Positions 11,114 through 21,455 of a stretch of DNA of 64,000 bases are shown piece after piece. Under the pieces are notes generated by a model, which worked only from the letters and a program-made list of their open reading frames with translations, was not told where the DNA came from and made no database searches. The stretch covers positions 1 through 64,000 of the forward strand of contig MU859066.1 in NCBI GenBank assembly GCA_033297205.1, given 5' to 3'. Within the stretch, counting starts at the first letter, position 1. Each line of letters opens with the position of its first letter. Made by a program: the position numbers and the translations under genes. This stretch comes from Pseudoneurospora amorphoporcata (lineage: Eukaryota; Ascomycota; Sordariomycetes; Sordariales; Sordariaceae).

Positions 11114-12175
11114 CGGTCGCGGTGACAGTTTCGAGTTCCGGGTGCCGTTTACAAGTGAAGGAGAATAATGGAAGGTTGGTTGTGGGAACGGGGGAGAATG
11201 GATATGAAAAGACGCAGGACGTGCGTGACTGGTGCAACAGGAACGATCTCCTCACTCAGCTACTTACACGTACGTGTGCATACTACCTATGCCAGCCAAA
11301 CGATAACACGGCGCGGGCGGACGTGATAGGGCGCACTCTGCCAGATTACGTACGCCAATGAACAATATCAGCCCTAGAGGTCCGCAGAGGTTGAACCAAA
11401 GCCGCTCGTGGCCTGTAGACTGCTGGCCCATTCTCTCAATATATTACTGGTTATAGAGGTAACTAGCTACCTACCTATGTTGTAGGGAGGAGAGCCAAAT
11501 GATATTTTGTAGCTAGATATGCTTCGAGAATGCCTGTAAACTCAGGGCGGCACGTATTTTTTACGCATATGTGTAGACAGTCCTTGGTTACGGGGTTGTG
11601 TACTGTCAACTGGAAATTTACTTGTTAGAGCGTGTACTTCGTGCCGGGTGTGCTGGCGTCTAATATACGTTGGACACCCGGCCGGAGGGTTACCTTGCCT
11701 GCCGTTCGCCTGGTTAAAATATATCGATATTAAAGGTACGCTATTCCCCGGTATTCTACAATAATTTGATCAAAATCAATTATAATAGACTGTTTTTTGT
11801 TTGTCAGGAGCCTCATACATAACCTACATTTTCCCATCGCTCGACCCTTGGGGATGATGGCGCAGGCAGCCTGGCTCGGTGTGACCATGTGTCTGTCCAC
11901 TGCCGCTGCAATACCCGTGCCACGCCCCCAGTCTGGCGAGTCCCAAAAAAGTGGGGGCGTGGCACGGGTAAGGGTTTTCAATTGGACGAAGCTGGACATT
12001 GCTCCCTACCGGGTCGGGGCCTTGTTCGGTTGGACCCGACACTCTACTTAGTAGACTTAAGAGGCCTACCGTTTGGGAACTCCACGAAACGACACCTTAC
12101 CAGCCACACCACCCCAAGAAGTCAACGGTTGCTGGCGAGGTCACTCACGTCGCTTATCTTCAAAAACATTCAAGT
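11114..12175. other. Divergent promoter region between the oxidoreductase and REX2
   Basis: About 1.06 kb without a supportable gene. It must serve as promoter for both flanking genes. It contains an AT-rich stretch near 11715-11800 and a strong GC-rich hairpin at 11912-11970, listed separately. Confidence 0.55.
11912..11970. repeat. Perfect 19-bp inverted repeat (hairpin) upstream of REX2
   Basis: Positions 11912-11930 read TACCCGTGCCACGCCCCCA, and 11952-11970 is its exact reverse complement. The arms are separated by a 21-nt spacer. The stem has 13 G-C pairs out of 19. It ends 206 bp before the REX2 start codon, so it may lie in the promoter or the 5' leader. Each arm contains a CCACGCCCCCA/TGGGGGCGTGG core. 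Confidence 0.85.
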
Positions 12176-12855
12176 ATGACGTCGAAACCGCAAGCCGCAC
12201 CCGCGGCCGCCCAGCAGCAGAGCCAAGGTGCCCTGGTCTGGATCGACTGTGAGGTGCTTAGTGCCATCCCCTTATATTGTCGGTCGCCTTTCTCATCGTC
12301 AATGTCTCACCTCGCTCACATGCATTGTTCAAGTAGATGACCGGCCTCGATCCGGACCAAGACGTCATCATCGAGATCTACTGTCTCATTACCGACGAGC
12401 AACTCAACCTCCTAGACCCTACAGGCTGGGGCGCCGTCATTCACCAGACGAAGGCGCGCATGGATGCCATGGACGGGTGGTGTACTCGCGTTCACGGCAA
12501 TAGTGGTCTCACGGCCGCCGTCCTGGACTCTACTGTCACGCCCGAACAGGCAGCAGACGACCTGCTGGCCTATATCCAGAAGTATGTCCCGAATAAGCGC
12601 ATTGCCCTCCTGGCCGGGAACAGCGTGCATGCAGACCGCGCCTTTCTCCGCAAGGAGCCTTACAACAAGGTCGTCGATCATTTACACTACCGCATCTTGG
12701 ACGTAAGTAGTTTGAAAGAAGCTGCTCGTTGCTGGTGTCCTCATGTTGCCTCGGGAGCTCCTGCCAAGAAGGGACTTCATACGGCAAAGGAGGACATTCT
12801 AGAGAGCATTGCCGAGGCTAGGTACTACCGGGCTGCCATCTTTCAGAAGGACTAG
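12176..12855 (+). CDS. REX2: Oligoribonuclease (REX2/ORN family, DEDDh 3'-5' exonuclease)
   Basis: It degrades short RNA oligonucleotides; the yeast and human members act mainly in mitochondria. The exons are 12176-12253 and 12337-12855, giving 198 aa. The splice joins WIDCE to MTGLD and so rebuilds the first catalytic motif WIDCEMTGLD. Further motifs are VIIEIYCLITD, GNSVHADRAFLRKE (second Asp block) and HYRILDVSSLKE. In the last motif block, CPH...KKGLHTAKEDILESI supplies the catalytic His and Asp. The 83-nt intron has a plausible CTCAC branch region. The N terminus is short and Ala/Gln-rich, possibly a weak targeting sequence. It is convergent with phosphoglucomutase; the stops are only about 230 bp apart. 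Confidence 0.92.
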
Positions 12856-13084
12856 ACCAGCATCTTTATGATGGGACCGGGACGACATGGTCATAACCAC
12901 ACACGCATATGAGATACGCAGACGGACACATAGCAAACGGAGAAGAAAAGCACCAAACGGAACGATACGGACTCAAAGCAGTTGGAAGATGAATTACATT
13001 AATTTGTCTGCACCGTCATAATCGCGACGGAGAAATATCCACCACAGCCGTTGATGGGTCCCTATGCCTACATGAACGCCAAAC

Positions 13085-15123
13085 TTATGTCTTCACATCC
13101 GGCTCGTCACGGCCAACGAACTCCTTGAACTTGAGGAGCTCAGTTGCCATCTTGATTTCAGGCGCCAGGAAGTCCTGGGCATCCATATCATATGTGGCGG
13201 GATCCGTGCTGTGCTGCTCAATGTACAAGCGGATGGTGGCGCCGGAAGAACCGGTGCCGGATAGGCGAACAATGATCCTGCTGCCCGAGGAAAAGCGGGC
13301 ATACAGACCTTGGTTGGAAGAGACTGAGCCGTCCAAATCGGTGTATGAAAAGTCCCCAGCTTCCGTGACGGTGCGGTCTAGACAGAAAAGGATCTCGGGT
13401 TAGCATCTATAAAACCGCTCGGCATGGGCAATCGTCCCAAGACTTACCTCCGACCTTGCTTCCTACAAAGTTAGGATCCGCCACCAAATCCCTCAGAATA
13501 CCAACAACCTTGTTGGCACCTTCGGAATCCACGTCCTCGTAATCGTAGCGGGTGAAGAAGGTCCGTCCGTACTCAGCCCAGAAATCCTTCTGGATTTGCT
13601 TGATGCTGGGCGCCACTCCGGGGTTGGCAACACCCAATCCCGCAATGATATTCAACCAAGCTACAATGGCCCAGAGACCATCCTTCTCTCTGATGTGATT
13701 GCTGCCCGTTCCAAACGACTCTTCGCCGCAGATCGAGAGCTTATTGGCGTCGAACAAGGCGCAGAAAAACTTCCAGCCAGTGGGGACCTCATAGCAGTTC
13801 AGGCCTTGCTTCTTGGCAACCAAATCCACCGCTCCCGAAGTAGGCATGCTGCGCGCCAGGCCGAACACGCCGTTCTTCTTGAAATAGGGAATAAGCTGGG
13901 CATGGTGAGCGATAATAGCCAAACTGTCGCCGGGCGACACAAAAGCGCCAGCACCGTAGATCATGTTGCGATCTCCGTCACCATCAGAGGCTGCGCCAAA
14001 CGGAATGTTGTTCTTCTCCACGACCTCGACCAAGCTGTGGGCGTAAGTAAGGTTGGGGTCAGGGTGGCCGCCGTTGAAGTCGGGGGAAGGCTCGCAGTTC
14101 TGTGTCGACTCAGAGCCAAGGCCGAGCTCCTGCTGGAAGATGGCCTTGCCGTACGGCCCGGTCACGCCCGAAAGGCCGTCAAACAAGACCTTGAATTCAG
14201 GATGAGTGGCAAAGAACTTCTTGATCAGGTCAAAGTCGAAGATATCCTTGAGCATCTCGACATAGTCCGCGGTGCTATCGACCACCTCGACTTCGAGGTC
14301 GCCGTACGTCTTGGTACCGATGGTTGAGATGTCAATGTCGGGAATGCTCGCAATCTTGTACGAACTCAAGGTCTTGGAGACATCGTAGATCTTGTTGGTG
14401 ACCGACTCGGGCGCCGGGCCACCGTTGGCGAGGTTGTACTTGATGCCGAAGTCATTCTTGGGACCTAAGCCCGTGTTAACACTGGGTGAAACCAAGACAC
14501 TTCAGGGGGGCTGCTCCTCACCTCCGGGGTTGTGGCTGGCGGTCAGAAGGATGCCACCTGTCGCCTTGCGCTTGCGGATGACATGACTGGCGGCAGGGGT
14601 CGACAAGATGCCGTCCTGGCCGATTAGGAGCTTCTTGACGCCGTACGCGGCACCGATCTTGGAAATCAGCTGGATCACCTCAGGGTTGTAGAATCGGCCA
14701 TCTCCGCCGATGACGAGGAAGGCACCTGTGATTGATTGCATCAGCCGGTCAGCTCCCAAAGACCACTTGTAAACAAGCTTGGTATAGAATTGTGTAGTTT
14801 CCTACCTTCAGCGCCTTCAGGAATGGAGAGCAAGATGCTGGTGATGAAGGCCTCGCTGTAGTGTGGCTGTTGGAATACGGTGACCTTTTTACGAAGTCCG
14901 GAGCTGTGACGGCGGTCCCAACATGGTTTGTTGTTAGTCTTGTTGTTCGGTATACATTCAAGGCCAGCCAAAGTTCGATCGATGCAAGCAGATGTAGCTT
15001 GAACATGCCGGAAAAGGAGGAGGCTGTCTGGAGAAATTAGGGGGACGAGCGGAGGAGGGTGGTGACGTACGTGCCCGGCTTCTGGTCGGTGAATGGCTTG
15101 AAGTCGACGGTCTGGACCTCCAT
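13085..15123 (-). CDS. PGM2: Phosphoglucomutase
   Basis: It interconverts glucose-1-phosphate and glucose-6-phosphate in the cytosol, linking glycolysis to glycogen, trehalose and cell-wall precursors. The five exons on the minus strand are 15123-15071, 14903-14806, 14725-14522, 14464-13448 and 13377-13085, giving 554 aa, the normal family length. The phosphoserine loop is TASHNPGG (exon 3, spanning into exon 4), the metal loop is DGDGDR, the sugar-binding loop is GEESFGTGSNHIREKDG, and the phosphate-binding end is RLSGTGSSGATIRLY. All four intron joins restore conserved family sequence (GTSGLRKK, EGAFLVIGGDGRFYN, NPGGPKNDFGIKYN, VGDRTVTEAG). Nothing unusual was seen. The symbol follows yeast usage for the major isoform and is an assignment by family only. 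Confidence 0.95.
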
Positions 15124-17023
15124 GTTTGGGCGCTTGTGTGGTAGGGAAGATATTAAAGGATAACTGGATGAATGACGAGAATGAGGAATCAAAGTAGGAT
15201 GAGTAGCGGCGAGGAAGGTTTACAATTTGTATGAAGGAGAACAAGGAGATAATTTAAACCCAATCTCTCCTGAGCGGCGTGGGGAGCTCAACCCAAGAGG
15301 CCCGGGAGGGGCAGAGAGGGTCCCGTCATAAGTCGGTCTGGTGGGTAGCTCAATGGTAGGTAGCTCCAGGTAATTGGCAGGCCAGCAAGGTGGGCAAAGG
15401 TGGGGCAGCGTTGGCAAGGGTGTAGAGGGGAGGCAAGGTAGGAGCTGGAAGAGGAAAGAAGGAGACGATTGAGCAAGTCGATTGAACAGATGGGTGGGGC
15501 TTGGCGATCAACGGCATCCCGTCATTGGAACCACTTCTAGTTGACGGGAGCCTGAGCGGGGGACAGCTTTTTCGACGCCGCAATGACCCAATCGAATGGA
15601 CCGAATTGTGAACGTTCCCACCCCGATCCTCAGTGCCCAAGAACGGGACAGCCATGCACCTACCTCGGGCACCGCATCCACCCTTCTACGGCGCTCTGGG
15701 CGTCCAGGGCACCGAGGACACTTCGAGATGACCGATCTGGCGGAACCGTTGGGCTGGCCCCTTGGCACGTTAAACTATAAACTGCTTGGCTCTACTAGGA
15801 TCTCGATATCCTATGTTAACAACCATTGTACCTAGACAGTACGGCTATCCATCCTCGAAGTCAAACGTGAATATCACACCGCAAGAGTCCAGTATAGGTA
15901 GGCTTAGTACGTGTAGATAGAGCACATGTTGGCCGGATTGCATACCCTTGCCCGGCAGAACTCATGAAACGAGATAATGTAGGACGCTTGCAACAGCGGT
16001 GGGAATGGGATCGAACTGACCTCTGGTTGGGACTCCACTCTTCACCACATAACAGTCCAATACTGGTTTGTTTGTTAGCTCGAGACCTCGATTAACCTTC
16101 CTAGACGTTTATAAATCTGCTTGACCCATTTCGTCTTATAACAAAAGCGTAACCTGACTGTGGATATTCTATTTTAAATCATAGTAATGCCTTTTGCACT
16201 CATCCCTAGCTATTATATTTTGTTATTGTGGGGTTTGGGACAGTTCAGAATAGATCCCGTCCAGCATAGTTGTATATCCACCCCTTCTCAGCTGCCGCAA
16301 GCGACTCAACCATCTCTATCTCTCCTGATACGATAGATTGCACTCTCGTGGTGTATAGCAAGCAACTGGTATGCGGGTAGTCTATTCATCCTGGATGACT
16401 GTTGTGGATGTGTTTTAGGTAGCAACGCCAGATTTCAAGGTAGGGCTGGGTAGAAACGGGCAGGTGTGCATAATACATTCTCGCTACCTTTGACCGAGTA
16501 GATATGTGAACTTGGGAATAATGCGTGTCAAAATACAAGTGGGTTAGACACCTAAAAAAAGATCAAGCATGACATCCACAACTTGATATCTGGCACGGAT
16601 GAATACCGCATAGAGGTACATTAGGCTAGGTCAGAGAATCCGAGAACACTTCAAGTGCAGCTTGGAAAGTGGAACAGTACTGTTCAGCATCTTTGAGAGA
16701 ATAACCTCCCTGTTACTCTGCTGCCGAAAAAAGTGGTATATGACCTTGCCGACATCTACTCCTACAGCTCTCGAGCGAAGCCCAAAGATGGAAGTGCGTT
16801 TCTTGATCTACTTACACAACTTGTTTGTTAACTGATCGATATAGGGAAGCTTATTTCGACTGTGTGCTGCTATCTCCTCCACCATTTTGCTAGTAAAAAT
16901 AGGACCAGGAAATTGCCCCTAACAAACAAGCCCACCTCAAGTGTCATCAGGCACACACACACGCCGCCAACAACGATATTCCACAAGGTACCACCCATTC
17001 ACACAATGCGGGGGGTCGTTTCT
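15124..17023. other. Intergenic region upstream of phosphoglucomutase
   Basis: About 1.9 kb. The first 350 bases next to PGM are pyrimidine-rich on the gene strand, as expected for a promoter and 5' UTR. The rest has no credible coding frame. A tRNA-like GGGATCGAACT string near 15995 was checked and rejected. Confidence 0.5.
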
Positions 17024-19149
17024 CTATTCCCCCGATGGGCCTGTACGGGTTTCTGGGGTTCCGGATGAGCCTCTGGATACTTCCATGGCTGAAAAGACCT
17101 CTTTAAACTTGGATGCGCCTATGTCCCATATGGAGACAGGATTAGCCGTGAAACTCAAGTAGTTCACATAGTCAGGAGTATAGGATATGCCTGGTGGAAA
17201 CCTACCTTGTTCAGTCACAAAATATATCTCGAATGCGTTTGACTTATTTTGCCGCTGAACCTCTTGTCGGTAGTTCTTGCAAAAGACATAAAGCTGTATG
17301 TTTCTCAACCAAACCCGATGCTTGGAACGCCGACTGATCCATGTCGAAAACTGCGACTGGGCCGTTACTGGTACCATCCGTATTAGCACCCATGAAACAG
17401 ACGTATGGGATTCTTTTTTCTCACCAAATGCAGTCCAAACCGGACATTGCTTTAGTTCACCATCCCATACTGCAGCATGAAGACGAACGCCATGGGTTTG
17501 CTGATCCTCGTACACGACTAGCGAGTGTTTGTACCCATCGTCCACAATTTGCCTGCATTTCCAAGTCAGCAATGCCGGCTCCCGTTTCCTAGACTTTGAC
17601 AATACGTACGCTTGAAAGAGCCGCTTCTCTCTTTGTAATTGGAACTCAGTTGGATGGATTTGGACAGTTAGCCTGTTGCGAGCCTTGAGCGCGACAAATG
17701 TGCAGTAGAAAAGTACCATCTCTGGAGATACGTGACCGATTAGCTGGACTGATCCCATCGCAAAATGGTTGCCACACTGAAAGCTTACCCTCCCATGTGA
17801 TAAAGTAAAGAGCCGCCCACAGCTTGCTACATTGTTCCGACCGGCTCCAACGTTTAAGCTGCAGCGCGCTTCCTTCGCGTCCGATGCAAAGCTCGTGGAC
17901 TCCATATAACGAGAACCAGGCTACTTCACCCTGGAGACTGCGGATAAGAAGGTAAGGGGCTTGGTCGATCGGGTTGAGGTACGCCACCACAGACGTCTTC
18001 TCGTTGTCGAAAGGTCTACATTGACGCCATTAGTACACTAAGCCAGACCCTTACTGACTCGAGCACAAAGCAACAGATCCAGAGGTTGCCTCACGCCAGA
18101 CAACGCTAGTTGACAATTCAGATACACGGCGAATGAAGACTTTTATACTATATATATACTCACCGTCGGAAGAGGACTTTGGGTTCTGGAGGTATGGCGA
18201 GTTGATCCCGTCGAAAGAATGGGCCGCATGCCTTTGACCTATTACGCCCTGATGTATCAGACGCGATCATTCATTCATCTCTTGCAGTGCCGTACTCACG
18301 GGTTTACATGTTTGAGCACAGTTCGAGAGGCTAGCGGGAGCGAGAATATCTGTTCGGCCCAATGCGCATTCTGGTCCTGTGTAGTTAGCATCCAAGCTGG
18401 TGAATCAGACTGGAGGCCGATACAGACTGGATCGGTAAGAGTCGCCGAAGAAGATACCATGTCGGCAGGACTGACGGAGCCAACTTGCTGTGGCGATGGG
18501 GCTGCGTAGGTATGGATGTTAGTTGTCCTTGTGAGTAAAGAACATCAAGCCGCAAAGCTAGGCCACTTACGAATCCCCAGTTTCTCCCTCAACTCGACAA
18601 TATGGCCACGGAGCGTCTCGAGTGTATTTGGATCGAAGCTCGGAGACCTATGCAAAGTTAGAGCGCAGTTGCTTTTGCAGGGTCACCGTCAAAATAGGTA
18701 TCCATTCACCTGTTAAGAAGGTATCCTAGAATGACCAGAAAGTCGTTGTAAAGCACGAAACGCTGGGGAAGCGGAACACCCCCGGCTTCTTCTGTCATCT
18801 TGTTGTACATCTTCCGCCACCGGATTTCCCGAGTGAGTGTTCTGTCCTCATAATAACTTATGATATCGTTTAGGGTACGACACAAGCATGGTAAAATGAT
18901 GTTCAAGTAGTTGAGGACAAGGGGGACGCGCTCAGTATGTGACTGGGAATGACTGGCGAGATCGCGGAGTCGCCTGCTCGAATCCCGAATCCCCCCAGCC
19001 AAGGCGATGAGGTGGCCGTGGAATGACTCCGGGAGCGCCTCCCGTAGCTGATCTAACGCGACGGCCACAATGGCAGCTCGATCGGCCTCATGACAACAGC
19101 TCTGAAATAGCTGTATCTCGCAAGGTATGCCGAGGTTGGTGTGATCCAT
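17024..19149 (-). CDS. Fungal protein of unknown function, nine exons
   Basis: I do not recognise this family. Exons by eye on the minus strand: 19149-18710, 18647-18571, 18501-18300, 18238-18164, 18105-18055, 18015-17789, 17721-17610, 17552-17206 and 17118-17024. They give 541 aa in one frame. The N-terminal about 150 residues look alpha-helical, with leucine- and arginine-rich segments. The middle carries a short Ser/Gln/Pro linker. The C-terminal half alternates aromatic and hydrophobic residues in a beta-rich pattern (LLIRSLQGEVAWFSLYGVHEL; FEIYFVTEQ) that could be a small PH-like fold, but that is a guess. There is no signal peptide or membrane span. The introns of 57 and 87 nt in the last third are multiples of three, so retained forms stay open; the 39-nt intron (18016-18054) is very short. 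Exon borders in exons 4-6 and 8-9 are the least certain. Confidence 0.65.
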
Positions 19150-20855
19150 GACGATGAAAGGAGCCTGCAGAAAATCGAACGAACTGTGATGATGAACCGA
19201 GCCGCGGCCGCCAACAAGTATATGCTGGAGAGCTAGTTCGCAGAAATAGGATGGCCCATAATGAACATCAATGGGTGGTCAGGATATGCCGCTGTTCCTT
19301 GACAGGAGTGGTCAATCAGGCAGTGCCAACTAGGCTCGAATGCGAATATTGAGCGAAGTGTTTGCACACACCTCGCCGTCCTTTCTGCCACGGCTGGTTG
19401 TAGCCTGCCAGTAGTACCTATGGGTAGGTGGACGCCGCCAGACTCGACTGCTTGAAATGTCTAGATATGTAATAAAATGACCGGACGAGGGCCGGACCGC
19501 AACGCAGCGGGGAACGGAGGATTGGACAACGGCTTCCTACGACTAGAGACAATTGAGTGACAGGTACAAGTACGTACTTGCATATTAGAAGGGACAAAGT
19601 CTCAGTCGATTGACCATGCAGCATTCTCGGCTGCAAGTGGTTGGCCTAACCGACCTGATTGGCGCCCAACGTACAAAAAAATAAGTGAGACGGTATATTG
19701 CCTGAGACAAACCCATATATGCCCAGTTTGTAGCTGGTATCGTGGACGGGGAGGCCCTCCGTGTGTAACTGGGCTCGAGCTGGGATATGCTGCACGAAAT
19801 GCATGCGGATACGATAGCGGTCGAGAAGTCAGTGACCGCCCCCAAAGGGCAAAACACCACTCCTTACGGCCATCGAATGAGACTGTTACAGCAAAATCGA
19901 GTCTGCCACCCCATAGCTGGACTGCCTGGAAGTACCGAGGTATAAAAAGTGAAATAGCTTGAACAGACGCCGTAGTATGGGTTATTATTTAGAGGTAGGA
20001 AGAGAGCAATGGTGTCTTGACATGGACTAAGAAATGTTGCCTAGTCGAGCCTAGTATCGCACTCATAGAACCATTTTGATTTGTTCAGTTCCTTAAGCGA
20101 GAGCTATGCTCAGTGTAGGCAAGGGGACCCGTCCGGACAAAGCTCGCAGTTCATTGCATGCATTTTGGCGACTGTAGTAGTTCTAGTGCGTAGTTAGCCC
20201 TTGATACCACTAGAAGCTCCATCTAGGGTATCGGACAATAGTTCTCACCATCATGAACGCGACGTTCGCATCTAACCGAGGCGATACCACCAGATGATCT
20301 TTGCAAGACCTCTAGCAATAGCTGTGTCAGCAGGAAGTCTATCGTCTTGTGTCAATCAACAGCAACCGCGCCAAATGGGAATGTTTGATCGTTCGAGCAG
20401 TAAGGTAGCCTATATTAACCAGTTCCGCGCCAAAAAAAAGAAGCGTCAACCAGTATTTGAACCCTTATGCGACGTGGGCGATACATCATCGTTGATCGCG
20501 CAATCGTCCAAGTCCATCCATGGCAACTCTTGATCCCCCGCCATTGCGTGCGCACCTGCTCCCGAATATCAAAACTGAGATTTGTTGTACAAGCTAGCCA
20601 GCGAATGAGCTGACTGATTCGATTGGTCCCCCAATGGAGGGATAGCTTTGTCCTTTGATCATAGCAAAGCTCGTGCAAACCATGGCGTAAAAAAGGAAAT
20701 CCCGTGGCACCGTAACAACACCGTCCGTCCCAAAATACAAGGTCAAATAAAGAAAGCCTCGTTTGCTGATCGCAGTGTCTTGCTCTGATCAAATATCAAC
20801 GTGTTTTTCAAGACTGAATTCCGCGAGCGCAATCGAGTCGGCGAGAAGGGTTCAA
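19150..20855. other. Intergenic region
   Basis: About 1.7 kb between the unknown nine-exon gene and NHP6. Only short frames without domains are present on both strands. Nothing else was recognised. Confidence 0.5.
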
Positions 20856-21455
20856 TCACGAAGACTCCTCCTCGTCGGCCTCGGCCTATGCGCCTCATGA
20901 TCAGTTTCCGTTGCTAGCAGAGTTGGGATAACGTTGGTATGACTCACGTTGTAAGCCTGCTTCTCGTCCTCATAACGCTTCTTATCGGCGGCAGCCTTGG
21001 CCTCATAGGGGGCACGCTGCTTGTCGCTGAGGGCCTTCCACCTTTCTCCAAGAATCTTGCCAACCTGACCGAAAGTGACGCCGGGGTTTTCTTCACGGAC
21101 GTTCTCGCGCTGCTCGTTGGCGAAGAACATGTAGGCAGAGAGGCCACGCTTCGGGGCGTTGGGGTCTTGAATAACACAAGTCAGCAACAACGAGCTGCGA
21201 AACAGCAAGAGCGACCACCTGTATGTTGTGGTATCAGCTGCAATCGGAGGCCACCGCAAGCATTGCATGCGGGCCTTGTCATGAAGCGTGACCCTACAAG
21301 ACAAGCAACCAAGTTGCTACCGGTGATATGCGATTGGTGTAACGTCATATCGAGCGCTCCGTAGGGAAAGGGTTGTGTTGCGGCAACTCACCCTTCTTCG
21401 CGCGGCGCTTCTCGACCTTGCCGGTGGTCTTGCTTTTGGCGGCGGCCTTGGGCAT
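20856..21455 (-). CDS. NHP6: Non-histone chromosomal protein, single HMG-box (NHP6)
   Basis: Small chromatin protein that bends DNA and assists FACT and transcription in the nucleus. The exons on the minus strand are 21455-21392, 21165-20948 and 20885-20856, giving 103 aa. The N terminus is a basic tail (KSKTTGKVEKRRAKK). The HMG box follows, with the hallmark DPNAPKRGLSAYMFFANEQR and then GKILGERWKALSD and YEAKAAADKKRYEDEKQAYN. The last exon adds only a short acidic tail, AEADEEESS. Intron 1 (226 nt) is long for this window, and intron 2 is 62 nt. Length and exon pattern suit the Nhp6 family of filamentous fungi. Confidence 0.93.

Noticed and set aside
15985..16060. tRNA-like box (GGGATCGAACT on plus strand, AGTTCGATCCC on minus)
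   Set aside because: The T-arm stem does not pair (GTCAG against CCATT) and no matching acceptor or D arm can be drawn.
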